From positions 1 to 64,000 of the forward strand of contig NZ_JAODBG010000074.1 of assembly GCF_025463825.1 (NCBI RefSeq): a DNA stretch of 64,000 nt, given 5' to 3'. Under the pieces are notes generated by a model. The model saw only the letters and a list, made by a program, of their open reading frames with translations. It was not told where the DNA came from and ran no database searches. Source of the stretch: Cryobacterium sp. (lineage in GTDB: Bacteria; Actinomycetota; Actinomycetes; Actinomycetales; Microbacteriaceae). Shown here piece by piece: positions 36,531 to 44,759 of the stretch. How positions within the stretch are numbered: the stretch's first letter is position 1; every line of letters begins with the position of its first letter. The translations under genes and the position numbers were made by a program.

Positions 36531-38789
36531 GTGCGAGCACCACTGCGTGACACCCGTTCCCGTCTGCGCGCCGACCGCTGGCTGATCTGGGCCATGTTTG
36601 CCCTGGTGGCGGTGTACACCGTGGGGCTCCTGCTGCACGGAGAGGGCCCGAACGCCTTCGTCGACGTGGTGCTGGGGGAGCTGACCCAGTGGGTCCCCGC
36701 CGCGGTGTTTTGGATGGCCACCGTGCGCACGGGCTTCCGCCGCCCCGACGTGCTCTTCGCCACGCTCGCCGTCACGTTCAACTCCGCCGCCGATACCTAC
36801 TATGTGTTCTCCATGGATGCGGCCGGCCAGGCGCCGTTCCCCTCGCCGGCCGACATCGGATATCTGCTCTTCTATCCGCTGATGCTCGCCGCCCTGGTCG
36901 CCCTGATCCGAAGCCAGATGCGCGGGCTTGCCTGGTCGGTGCTGTTGGACAGCGCGGTCGGAGCGCTCGGCTCCGCGGCGATCCTCGCCGCCCTCCTCGG
37001 CCCGGTGCTCTCTTCGGCGATCGACGAGTCGGAGGCCCTGGCCACCGGCGTCGCGGTGGCGTACCCGATCTTCGACCTGCTGCTCGTGGCCGCGATCGCC
37101 GGCATCGCGTCCTCGCCCGGGCTCACCATGGGTCCGCGCTGGATCTATCTGGTCGGGGGCCTCCTGTTCTTCGCGGCGGCCGACGTCGTCTTCGCGCTTC
37201 TCGAGGTCAGCGGCAGCTACTTCGCCGGCCTGCCCATGGACGCTGCGTGGGCGTTCGGCCTGGCGCTGATGGCCGTCTGGGTGCACGCCATCGGGCGGCC
37301 GCGCTCCGGCAGGGTCCTCGCCGACACCAAAACCCCGGCACTCTTCGTCCCCGCCGTGGCCGTGGCAGCCGGGTTGGGCGTGCTGGTGGTCGGCACCCAG
37401 ATCGTCCAGCCCGTCGCTGCCGTGGTCCTGGCCGGCCTCACGGTGTCCCTCGCGGCCATTCCGCTCGTGTTCCGGCACCGTCTGCTGCGCCGGCAGGCCC
37501 GCACCGATGACCTCACCGGGCTGCCCAACCGACGGGCGCTGTATGCCGATGCGCCGGCGCTGCTCACGGTCAGCCGGGTCGCCGCCCGGCAACGGCAGTG
37601 CGCCCTGCTGCTGCTCGACCTGGACAGGTTCAAGGAGGTCAACGACAGCCTGGGCCACGACGTGGGCGACCAGCTGCTCGTGCAGGTCAGTGGTCGGCTG
37701 AGCGCCGCGCTGCCGCGGAATGCCATGCTCGCCCGACTGGGCGGCGACGAATTCGCCGTCCTTCTCGGCGGGGCCGGCGAGGCGGAGGCCATGGCGGTGG
37801 CGCTGGGCCTGAGCGACGCCCTCGAGACGCCATTTGTGCTGGAGGGCCTCTCCGTCCAGACCCGCGCCAGCATCGGCATCGCGCTCTTCCCCGAGCAGGG
37901 CCACGATCTCAGCGACCTGCTGCGCCGCGCAGACATGGCGATGTACAAGGCCAAAGCCACGCACGTGGGGGCGCACATCTATCGGTCAGAGGACGACAGC
38001 CACGGTGATGCGCGGCTGCGCACCCTGCAGGAGTTGCGCCTGGCTCTCGGCCAGGACCAGCTCCGGGTCTACTACCAGCCCAAGGTCAGCCTGCTCACCG
38101 GGGCGGTGACCGGAGTCGAGGCGCTGGTGCGCTGGCAGCACCCCGAGCGGGGACTGCTGCTGCCCGAAGACTTCCTCGACCTCGTCGAAGAGTCCGGGCT
38201 CATGCATTCCCTGACCCGGATCGTTCTGACCAAGGCCCTCGACCAGGCCGCCGAGTGGCACGCCAGCGGGCACGACCTCACCATCGCCGTGAATATGTCG
38301 GCGAGTTCCCTGGTCAACATCGACCTTCCCCAGCAGATCATCGGGATGGCGACGGAGCGTGGGCTGGCGGCATCGGCGCTGATGCTCGAAATCACCGAGG
38401 ACTTCCTGATGAGCGACCGGGAACGTGCCCGCTCGGTGCTCACCCGGCTGAGGGAGGCGGGTATCCAGGTCGCCGTCGACGACTTCGGCACCGGGTACAG
38501 CTCGCTGTCCTACCTGCGCGAACTGCCTATCGACGAACTCAAACTGGACCGATCCTTTGTGCTGCCCATGAATAACGACGCCAAGGCGGCGGCGCTGGTC
38601 GCCGCCACCATCGACCTGGCCCACAGCCTGGGCCTGCGCATGGTGGCCGAGGGCGTGGAGACCGGCGCCGCCTACGACGAACTCGCCCGATACGGCTGCG
38701 ACCACGCCCAGGGCTTCTTCATGTCGCAGCCCATCCCGGCCGCTGAACTCGACCTGTGGCTGAACGCCCGTCGCCTCGCTGAGCGCTAG
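36531..38789 (+). CDS. Membrane GGDEF-EAL protein (cyclic-di-GMP turnover)
   Basis: A 752-residue protein with about eight N-terminal membrane helices (residues about 15-310), a diguanylate cyclase domain with intact GGDEF at 404-408, and a phosphodiesterase domain with intact EAL at 530-532 and DDFGTGYSS. No RxxD inhibitory site is visible five residues before GGDEF. Both activities could therefore be present. The GTG start follows GGGGGAGAG. A TAGGCT about 30 bases upstream (36499) may be the -10, giving a short leader. Confidence 0.92.
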   Translation: MRAPLRDTRSRLRADRWLIWAMFALVAVYTVGLLLHGEGPNAFVDVVLGELTQWVPAAVFWMATVRTGFRRPDVLFATLAVTFNSAADTYYVFSMDAAGQAPFPSPADIGYLLFYPLMLAALVALIRSQMRGLAWSVLLDSAVGALGSAAILAALLGPVLSSAIDESEALATGVAVAYPIFDLLLVAAIAGIASSPGLTMGPRWIYLVGGLLFFAAADVVFALLEVSGSYFAGLPMDAAWAFGLALMAVWVHAIGRPRSGRVLADTKTPALFVPAVAVAAGLGVLVVGTQIVQPVAAVVLAGLTVSLAAIPLVFRHRLLRRQARTDDLTGLPNRRALYADAPALLTVSRVAARQRQCALLLLDLDRFKEVNDSLGHDVGDQLLVQVSGRLSAALPRNAMLARLGGDEFAVLLGGAGEAEAMAVALGLSDALETPFVLEGLSVQTRASIGIALFPEQGHDLSDLLRRADMAMYKAKATHVGAHIYRSEDDSHGDARLRTLQELRLALGQDQLRVYYQPKVSLLTGAVTGVEALVRWQHPERGLLLPEDFLDLVEESGLMHSLTRIVLTKALDQAAEWHASGHDLTIAVNMSASSLVNIDLPQQIIGMATERGLAASALMLEITEDFLMSDRERARSVLTRLREAGIQVAVDDFGTGYSSLSYLRELPIDELKLDRSFVLPMNNDAKAAALVAATIDLAHSLGLRMVAEGVETGAAYDELARYGCDHAQGFFMSQPIPAAELDLWLNARRLAER

Positions 38790-39198
38790 ACGGTGTCGGA
38801 CCGGCCTGGGTGTTGCCCAGAGCACGGTCCTTCAGTACCGAGTATTCGCCCTGCGAGATCGCTCCAGAGTCCAGGAGTTGCTTGGCCTGGGCGATGTCTT
38901 GCGCCGGATTGACGCCGACGACCGACCGGATGTACTCGTCGGTGGAGCGCTTCTGCGCCATCCCGGCGCTCACCTGGCGCTCCGCCATGCTGCGTCCGCG
39001 GGCGATGACGTAGACCAGGACGGTCAGTATGGGCACGAAGACCAGGAAGATCAGCCACACCGCCTTCACCCAGCCGTTCATCTCCCGGTCCCGGAAGATG
39101 TCGCCGATCACTGCGAACAGCGCGAACAAATAGGACACGAACACGAAGGTCCAGAAGAAGAACCCGATGAAATCCCAAAAACTCGACCAGAAGCTCAT
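38719..39198 (-). CDS. PLDc_N / SHOCT-domain membrane protein
   Basis: A 159-residue protein with two hydrophobic segments (about 7-33 and 46-66), the PLDc_N arrangement, and a SHOCT-like module near 100-128 (DIAQAKQLLDSGAISQGEY). Function unknown; such small proteins are common in actinobacteria. Its 3' end overlaps the end of the GGDEF-EAL gene by 71 bases in convergent orientation, so the low-complexity last 25 residues are antisense to that gene. GAGAAAGG precedes the ATG; a palindrome lies 52 bases upstream. Confidence 0.8.
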   Translation of the reverse strand: MSFWSSFWDFIGFFFWTFVFVSYLFALFAVIGDIFRDREMNGWVKAVWLIFLVFVPILTVLVYVIARGRSMAERQVSAGMAQKRSTDEYIRSVVGVNPAQDIAQAKQLLDSGAISQGEYSVLKDRALGNTQAGPTPSSAQRGDGRSATGRVQRPGWAAT

Positions 39199-39249
39199 GG
39201 CGGCGCCTTTCTCTCGACCACCACGCTAATCACCCTGCGCCGTTTTGAA

Positions 39250-39266
39250 TCACCCGGATCGGGTGA
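39250..39266 (+). promoter_or_regulatory. Palindrome TCACCCG-N3-CGGGTGA, copy 1
   Basis: Perfect 7-base arms around GAT, 52 bases before the SHOCT gene start (minus strand) and 182 bases before the ABC ATPase gene. The same arms recur upstream of the AI-2E transporter gene. Looks like an operator; no T tract follows, so a terminator is less likely. The rest of the 249-base gap (39199-39447) shows no gene. Confidence 0.45.
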
Positions 39267-39434
39267 GAAAAGCTGAAAACAACCTGCACATCGCATCCTC
39301 CCGAGCCGCCCGCATGCGAGGGGCGGGGCCGCTAGGCTGGGCGCAACAGCACGCTCAGCGCACCGGGTCTACCAGGGCGACTGAGCACTTCTGCACAGGG
39401 GTGCAGGAGCCTTGTGAGGGCCACCGCGGCTGCC

Positions 39435-39440
39435 TAAGCT
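39435..39440 (+). promoter_or_regulatory. -10 element of the ABC ATPase gene
   Basis: TAAGCT, seven bases, then GTG at 39448. Favours the GTG over the ATG three bases later. Confidence 0.45.
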
Positions 39441-39447
39441 CGGCACT

Positions 39448-40314
39448 GTGATGACCCTGCGTTCGTCGCTGCCCGCCGCTAAAGCCGCAATTGAAGCGGT
39501 CCACCTGGTCAAGAGGTTCGGCACGACAGTGGCCCTGGACGGCGTGAGTTTCAGCATCGCCCGCGGCAGCGTGTTCGGGGTGATCGGGCCGAACGGGGCG
39601 GGCAAGACCACTATCATGCGGGCACTCCTGGATCTCATCCGGCTCAGCTCCGGCCGGGCGACACTGCTCGGCACCGATTCCCGTAACGCCGGTCCCGAAC
39701 TGCGCCGCCGCATCGGCTACCTGCCCGGGGAACTCATCCTGGAGGGCCGCACCACCGGCCGCCGGCTGCTGGGGCACTACGCCAACATCTCCGGACCCGT
39801 CGTCCAGGGCCGCGTCGACGACCTGGCCGACCGGTTCGGGCTCGACCCCGACCGCACCGTGCGCACCCTCTCCAAGGGCAACAAGCAGAAGCTCGGCATC
39901 GTGCAGGCGTTCATGCACCAGCCGGACCTGCTCGTGCTCGACGAGCCGACCAGCGGACTCGACCCGCTGATGCAGCAGGAGTTCCTGAGCCTGGTGAGCG
40001 AGGCGCGCGACGCCGGTCAAACCGTCTTCCTCTCTTCCCACATGATCAGCGAAATCCAACAGGCCGCCGACGAGGTCGCGATCCTGCGGGACGGCCGCAT
40101 CATCACGGTGGCCGGGGTCGAAGCGCTGCGGGGCTCCGCGATCCGGCACCTGCGGATGAGCGCCACCGGTGTGGGCGTGGCCGAACTGCGTAGCCGGCTG
40201 GCGCCGCTCACCGGGATGGCGGAGCTGGACTGCCGGTCGCGGCGACCGGCACAGAGGCCACCGCCGTGTTCAGCGGTGCGATCGCGCCGTTCGTCCAGGC
40301 GATCGCCCCCCTGA
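39448..40314 (+). CDS. ABC-2 type exporter ATP-binding protein, frameshifted near the C terminus
   Basis: ATPase of an ABC-2 exporter. The nucleotide-binding core is intact: GPNGAGKTT, LSKGNKQKLG signature, LLVLDEPTSGLD Walker B and SSHM switch. After GMAELD (about 40230) the frame continues into an arginine-rich nonsense tail to a stop at 40314. Shifting by one base restores VAATGTEATAVFSGAIAPF and further plausible sequence to a TGA at 40425-40427, which overlaps the permease ATG. One base therefore seems lost around 40228-40238. The catalytic domain may still work. Confidence 0.82.
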   Translation: MMTLRSSLPAAKAAIEAVHLVKRFGTTVALDGVSFSIARGSVFGVIGPNGAGKTTIMRALLDLIRLSSGRATLLGTDSRNAGPELRRRIGYLPGELILEGRTTGRRLLGHYANISGPVVQGRVDDLADRFGLDPDRTVRTLSKGNKQKLGIVQAFMHQPDLLVLDEPTSGLDPLMQQEFLSLVSEARDAGQTVFLSSHMISEIQQAADEVAILRDGRIITVAGVEALRGSAIRHLRMSATGVGVAELRSRLAPLTGMAELDCRSRRPAQRPPPCSAVRSRRSSRRSPP

Positions 40315-40423
40315 ACCTCACCGACCTGGTGGTGGAGGAGCCCGACCTGGAGGAGTCGGTGCTGCGGCTGTACTCCGCTCCAGCATCATCCCCCGCGGCA
40401 TCAGCAGCACCGGCGGCCCGGCG

Positions 40424-41272
40424 ATGACGGCCACCTCGGCCCGTCCGGCCGTTGTGCCGGCTCCGCTGGAGCGGCGCAGCCCGCTGCCGGTGTTCACCAA
40501 GTCGCTCACCGACAGTTGGCGTTCCCTGGTGGGATGGTCGCTCGGCTTCATCGCCGCGCTCAGCCTCTACCTGCCGATCTTTCCGAGCATGAGCGGCAAC
40601 TCGCAGATGCAGGACCTCATCGACAGCCTGCCGCCAGCGCTGACCCGCACCATCAACTACGAGAACATCAGCACCGGCGCCGGCTACGCCCAGTCCACCT
40701 TCTTCGGCCTGATGGGTTTCCTGCTCATCAGCATCGCGGCGATCAGCTGGGGTGCGGCGGCCATTGGCGGCGACGAGGAATCCGGCCAGCTGGAGCTGAC
40801 CCTCGCGCACGCGGTGACCCGGATGGAGGTGGCGGTGCAGCGCTTCGCCGCGCTGGCGGTCAAGATCCTGGCGCTGGCGGCGGTCGCGTTCCGGATGGTG
40901 CTGTTTTGGAACGGCCCCGCCGAGCTCGACATCGACGCAGCGAACCTCGCCTCGACCTGCCTGCTCTTCGCCGGGCACGCGCTGGTCTGCGGCAGCACCG
41001 CGCTACTCTGCGGGGCCCTCACCGGGCGCCGCATCTGGGGCATCGGCGGCGGGACCGCCGTGGCGGTGGGCGGATATGTCTTCAACGCCGTCGGTAACCA
41101 GAGCACCGATCTGGCCTGGCTGCACGCCTTGTCGCCCTACTACGCGGCCTACGGCCACCACCCTCTGATTCACGGCGCGGATGCCTGGACGCTGGCGCTG
41201 TTCTACCTGGCCGCGCTGGTACTCGGGGTCCTGGCGGCGCTCACGCTTCGGCAGCGCGACGTGGGGGTCTAG
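40424..41272 (+). CDS. ABC-2 type exporter permease
   Basis: A 282-residue membrane protein with about six hydrophobic segments, opening FTKSLTDSWRSLVGWSLGF, and GDEESGQLELTLAHAVTR as in bacterial ABC-2 permeases of the exporter type. Its ATG overlaps the restored stop of the ATPase gene (ATGA), so the pair was once coupled; the present early stop, 110 bases upstream, could weaken that. Substrate unknown. Its TAG stop shares CTAG with the opposite-strand gpx stop. Confidence 0.82.
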   Translation: MTATSARPAVVPAPLERRSPLPVFTKSLTDSWRSLVGWSLGFIAALSLYLPIFPSMSGNSQMQDLIDSLPPALTRTINYENISTGAGYAQSTFFGLMGFLLISIAAISWGAAAIGGDEESGQLELTLAHAVTRMEVAVQRFAALAVKILALAAVAFRMVLFWNGPAELDIDAANLASTCLLFAGHALVCGSTALLCGALTGRRIWGIGGGTAVAVGGYVFNAVGNQSTDLAWLHALSPYYAAYGHHPLIHGADAWTLALFYLAALVLGVLAALTLRQRDVGV

Positions 41273-41760
41273 GCCGCAACGGGCAGCCCGGCCTCGATGG
41301 CGCTGAGAATCTCCGGAGCACCCGGCACCGTCGCCGGCCGGAACCGGTGCACCGTGCCCGCCGGGGTGACCAGGAACTTCTCGAAGTTCCAGCCGACATC
41401 ACCCGCTGTGCCGTCGGCATCCGCCACCCGGGTCAGTTCGGCGTAGAGCGGGTGCCGGTCGGCGCCGTTCACCTCGACCTTGTCGAACAGCGGGAAGGTC
41501 ACCCCGTAGGTGGTGGAGCAGAACTCCAGGATGGCCTCCATGCTGCCGGGCTCCTGGCCCTTGAACTGGTTGCAGGGAAACCCGAGCACGGTGAAACCGC
41601 GCGGGCCGTAGGTCCTCTGCAGCTCCTCGAGCGCCTCGTACTGCACGGTCAATCCGCACTTCGAGGCCACGTTCACCACGAGCACGACCTGGTCGGCGTA
41701 GTCGGCGAGGGTGACGGTGTCTCCGGAGGCGGTGGTCAGCGGAATGTCGCGAAGGCTCAT
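41269..41760 (-). CDS. Glutathione peroxidase family (thioredoxin-type peroxidase)
   Basis: A 163-residue peroxidase. Peroxidatic Cys35 is in NVASKCGLT; the tetrad partners Gln69 (FKGQEPG), Trp124 and Asn125 (GWNFEKFLV) are present, as is FPCNQF. Cys81 could be the resolving cysteine, as in thioredoxin-dependent members; actinobacteria lack glutathione, so thioredoxin or mycothiol systems are the likely reductant. A TAAGCT six bases before the ATG predicts a leaderless transcript. Confidence 0.92.
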   Translation of the reverse strand: MSLRDIPLTTASGDTVTLADYADQVVLVVNVASKCGLTVQYEALEELQRTYGPRGFTVLGFPCNQFKGQEPGSMEAILEFCSTTYGVTFPLFDKVEVNGADRHPLYAELTRVADADGTAGDVGWNFEKFLVTPAGTVHRFRPATVPGAPEILSAIEAGLPVAA

Positions 41761-41766
41761 CCCTCG

Positions 41767-41772
41767 AGCTTA
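41767..41772 (-). promoter_or_regulatory. -10 element of the glutathione peroxidase gene
   Basis: Minus-strand TAAGCT, CGAGGG, ATG. The purine-rich spacer is too close to the start to be a normal ribosome site. Confidence 0.5.
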
Positions 41773-41903
41773 GGGATCCGGGTGGGCGGGGAACGAACCC
41801 CCGGTTACGGGCGGCTGAGAGTTCGCTGACCGTACAGTTGCCGCGGCCGTGCAGATGGCCAGGTTCAGCATCCGGCGGCTATCCGGCTCGGACGCCACCC
41901 GGC

Positions 41904-41920
41904 TCACCCGAAACGGGTGA
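41904..41920 (+). promoter_or_regulatory. Palindrome TCACCCG-N3-CGGGTGA, copy 2
   Basis: Same arms as copy 1 at 39250, here around AAA, ending 29 bases before the GTG start of the AI-2E transporter gene. This is a position where a bound repressor would block transcription or early elongation. Confidence 0.45.
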
Positions 41921-41949
41921 CGCCGGGGCGGGATGCGCTGGAGGACACT

Positions 41950-43197
41950 GTGCCTGACGCTGACCGCAAGCGAAGGGAAGCCCATGTAGCGGCGAGCCAG
42001 GACCCGATCAGGCGCCGAGAACGCCCGGCGGGCGGCGCGCCCGGCCATACCGGCTGCGCCGGTGGTAACCCACCGCAGCGCGTCGATTCTCATGGGGCTG
42101 GGCGGAGCCACCGTGGTGGTGTTCGGCCTGGCCGCGATCGCCGGCATCGCGGCGCCGATCCTCCTGGCGCTGGTGCTCACCATCTGCGCGCACCCGGTGC
42201 GGCGCGGCATGGAACGCCACGGGGTCCCGCGCGGCCTCGCGACCGGATCGGTGGTCATCACGGTGTTCGTGGTGTTGGCGGCCTTCGTGTTCGTCCTGGG
42301 GCTCGCGCTCGGCCAGTTCGCCGCTCTGCTGCCGCAATTCGCGAGCAGATCAGCGACATCGGCGCGAACGCGTCCGCCTGGCTCGCGAGCCTCGGTTTCG
42401 GTACCGCGCAGGTGCAGGCGGTGGAGGCGAGCTTCGACCCGAGTAACCTACTCTCGTTCGCGTCCGAACTTTTCGGCAGCATCACGAACATCACCGTGGC
42501 CCTCGTGATCGTGCTCACCATGCTCATCCTCATGGCCGCCGACGCCGGCTACCTGCCCAACCTGCTGCGTCAGCTGCGACCCTCCCGGCCGACGCTGGTC
42601 GAGGCCCTGACGAACTTCGCGTCCAGCGTGCGCCGCTACCTGGTGGCCACGACTCTCCTGGGAATCGCCCAAGGGGCGCTGAACGCGATCGCGTTGGTGC
42701 TGCTCGGGGTGCCCGGCGCCTTTCTGTGGGGGCTGTCGTCGTTCCTCCGCAGCTTCATCCCCAACGTGGGCTACTTCCTCGCCATCATTCCGCCGACGGT
42801 GTTCGGGTTCCTCGTCGGCGGCTGGGCGCTCGCGCTGCCCGTGATCGTGATCTACGCGATCGTGAATGCCGTCGTGCAGTCCATCGTGCAGCCCCGGGTG
42901 GTGGGCAACGCCGTCGCGCTCAGCCAGTCGCTCACCTTCGCATCCGTGCTGTTCTGGGCCATCGTGCTCGGCGCCATCGGCGCCATCCTGGCGATCCCGC
43001 TCACCCTGTTGATCCGCACGATCCTGGTGGACGCCGACCCCGCGGCCGCCTGGTGGCGCCCCCTGCTCGGCGATCTGAATGAGACCCGCACGCTGATGAA
43101 AACCGAGGATGCCCGCCAGCGCGCCCTGCGCAAGGCCGGCCGGACGGCCAAGGCCGGCCGGGGCAAGACCGCCAAGGGTGCGGCGGGGGCTGCCTAG
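41950..43197 (+). CDS. AI-2E family transporter with two compensating frameshifts
   Basis: The C-terminal two thirds (from AAIREQISDIGANASAWL, about 42345 onward) is a normal AI-2E/YdiK-type polytopic membrane protein ending in a basic tail. The N-terminal helices (SASILMGLGGATVVVFGLAA ... LGLALGQFAALLPQ) are encoded in the frame one base away, between about 42000 and 42345. GTG at 41950 behind a perfect GGAGGA starts in the downstream frame, so one extra base near 41990-42060 and one missing base near 42345 are implied. The single open frame persists only because the DNA is GC-rich, and would encode a nonsense segment of about 110 residues. Confidence 0.75.
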   Translation: MPDADRKRREAHVAASQDPIRRRERPAGGAPGHTGCAGGNPPQRVDSHGAGRSHRGGVRPGRDRRHRGADPPGAGAHHLRAPGAARHGTPRGPARPRDRIGGHHGVRGVGGLRVRPGARARPVRRSAAAIREQISDIGANASAWLASLGFGTAQVQAVEASFDPSNLLSFASELFGSITNITVALVIVLTMLILMAADAGYLPNLLRQLRPSRPTLVEALTNFASSVRRYLVATTLLGIAQGALNAIALVLLGVPGAFLWGLSSFLRSFIPNVGYFLAIIPPTVFGFLVGGWALALPVIVIYAIVNAVVQSIVQPRVVGNAVALSQSLTFASVLFWAIVLGAIGAILAIPLTLLIRTILVDADPAAAWWRPLLGDLNETRTLMKTEDARQRALRKAGRTAKAGRGKTAKGAAGAA

Positions 43198-43269
43198 CCT
43201 GCTGGTCAGGGTCTTCTCCCAGGCCGCACTGACAGGATCGGTGCTCCATTCTGTTGTCTGGAGGTTCGC

Positions 43270-44691
43270 ATGCGCTCACACTACGACGTGCTCGTGATCG
43301 GAGCCGGCCCCGCCGGCACGGCGGCGGCCCTGCGGGCTGCCGAGCTCGGCGCCGGGGTGGTGGTGGTCGAATCCGACCGCACCGGCGGCACCTGTGTGAA
43401 CACCGGCTGCGTGCCCACCCGGGCGCTCGCCAAGGCGGCCCGGCTGATGCGGGAGGTGCGCACCGCGGAGACCTACGGCATCGAGGCCGTCATCCAACGG
43501 TTCGACTGGCGTACCACCGCAGCCAGGGTCACCGGGTCCGTGGACCGGGTGCGGGCGATCAAACGGGAGGCCGAGCGGTTCAGTGCGGCCGGTATCGACC
43601 TGGTCCTCGAGGGCCGGGCCCGGTTCGTCGACGCGCACACCGTGGTGCTCGACTCCGGCCGCCGGATCAGCGCGGACAACATCCTGGTCTGCGTCGGCGG
43701 GCACTCACGCCGGTTGCCGATCCCCGGCGCCGACCTCGCGACGGTGCCCGAACACGTGCTCACCCTGCCCGCCCTGCCCGAACGCCTCGCGGTCATCGGC
43801 GGCGGCAACACCGGCGCCCAGCTGGTCACCATCTTCAGCTCGTTCGGCTCCCGGGTGACGCTGCTCGACGTGGCCCCGCGCATCCTGATGGCCTCGGACG
43901 CCGCGATCTCCGCGGCGGTGACCAAGGCGTTCCGCGAGCAGGGCACCCGGGTGGACACCGGCATCGACACCGTCGAGTCCCTCGAGCGGCAACCGGACGG
44001 CTCGCTCACCCTCACCTGGCGGATGGCCGGAGAAGCCGTCGCCGACAGCTTCGACGCCGTGATCATGGCCACCGGGTGGCCGGCGGATGTCGACGACCTC
44101 GGCCTGGCGACGGCCGGCGTGGCCACGGTGCGCTCCGCGATCCCCGTCGACCAGTACTTCCGCAGCGAGGTGTCGCACATCTTCGCCGTCGGCGACGCGA
44201 ACGGTCGTGACATGCTCGTGCAAGCGGCGCAGTTCGAGGGGGAGGCCGCGGCCGAGAACGCCGTGCTCGGCACCAACCGGCGCACCCCGCACCACCTGCT
44301 GCCGGCCGGCGGGTTCACCGACCCGGACTACGCCGGGGTCGGGCTCACCGAAGCTGAGGCCCGCGCCCGCGACCCGCTCTGCGTGGTCGCGACGGTGCCG
44401 TACTCGAGCCTGGACCGGGCCGTGATCGACGACCGCGAACGCGGCTTCCTGATGCTCATCTCCGACCGCCGCCGGGACCTCATCCTCGGCGCGCACGCGG
44501 TGGGGGAGAACGCGATCGAGGTGGTGCAATCGGTCACCACGGCGATCGCCGCCGGCGTGGATGTGGCCACCCTCGCGCACGTGCGCTTCGCCTACCCCAC
44601 CTACAGTGCCATCATCGGCCTGGCCGCCCGGGCCCTCCTGGCCGAGGCGGCCCCCGCCGCCACCTCCGCCGCCGCGGCCCTCCCCGAGTGA
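43270..44691 (+). CDS. FAD-dependent pyridine nucleotide-disulfide oxidoreductase
   Basis: Class I flavoprotein of 473 residues: FAD motif VIGAGPAGTAAAL (9-21), redox disulfide Cys42/Cys47 in GGTCVNTGCVPT, an NAD(P) motif IGGGNTGAQL and ATGWPAD, then a dimerisation domain. The C-terminal catalytic histidine of lipoamide/glutathione reductases is missing (FAYPTYSAI in place of HAHPT), so it is closer to mercuric-reductase-like enzymes; the substrate is unknown. GGAGG precedes the ATG. A large hairpin begins two bases after the stop. Confidence 0.87.
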   Translation: MRSHYDVLVIGAGPAGTAAALRAAELGAGVVVVESDRTGGTCVNTGCVPTRALAKAARLMREVRTAETYGIEAVIQRFDWRTTAARVTGSVDRVRAIKREAERFSAAGIDLVLEGRARFVDAHTVVLDSGRRISADNILVCVGGHSRRLPIPGADLATVPEHVLTLPALPERLAVIGGGNTGAQLVTIFSSFGSRVTLLDVAPRILMASDAAISAAVTKAFREQGTRVDTGIDTVESLERQPDGSLTLTWRMAGEAVADSFDAVIMATGWPADVDDLGLATAGVATVRSAIPVDQYFRSEVSHIFAVGDANGRDMLVQAAQFEGEAAAENAVLGTNRRTPHHLLPAGGFTDPDYAGVGLTEAEARARDPLCVVATVPYSSLDRAVIDDRERGFLMLISDRRRDLILGAHAVGENAIEVVQSVTTAIAAGVDVATLAHVRFAYPTYSAIIGLAARALLAEAAPAATSAAAALPE

Positions 44692-44692
44692 T

Positions 44693-44756
44693 CTCGCGAG
44701 AGCGGGGATGTGGTCACCTCAGCGCGCTGAAGTAACCACACGGCCGCTCTCGCGAG
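44693..44756. terminator. Large nested hairpin between convergent genes (1)
   Basis: Perfect 13-base arms (44693-44705 and 44744-44756), a middle stem TGTGGT/ACCACA (44709-44714, 44735-44740) and an apical palindrome TCAGCGCGCTGA. It fills the space between the stop codons of the oxidoreductase and the GH3 gene. No T run on either side. Probably a bidirectional terminator or mRNA 3'-end stabiliser. Confidence 0.6.
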
Positions 44757-44759
44757 GGC

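Noticed and set aside
39245-39451. Small open frame of 68 codons between the SHOCT and ABC genes
   Set aside because: No ribosome site, no recognisable sequence, and it spans the palindrome and the promoter of the ABC gene.
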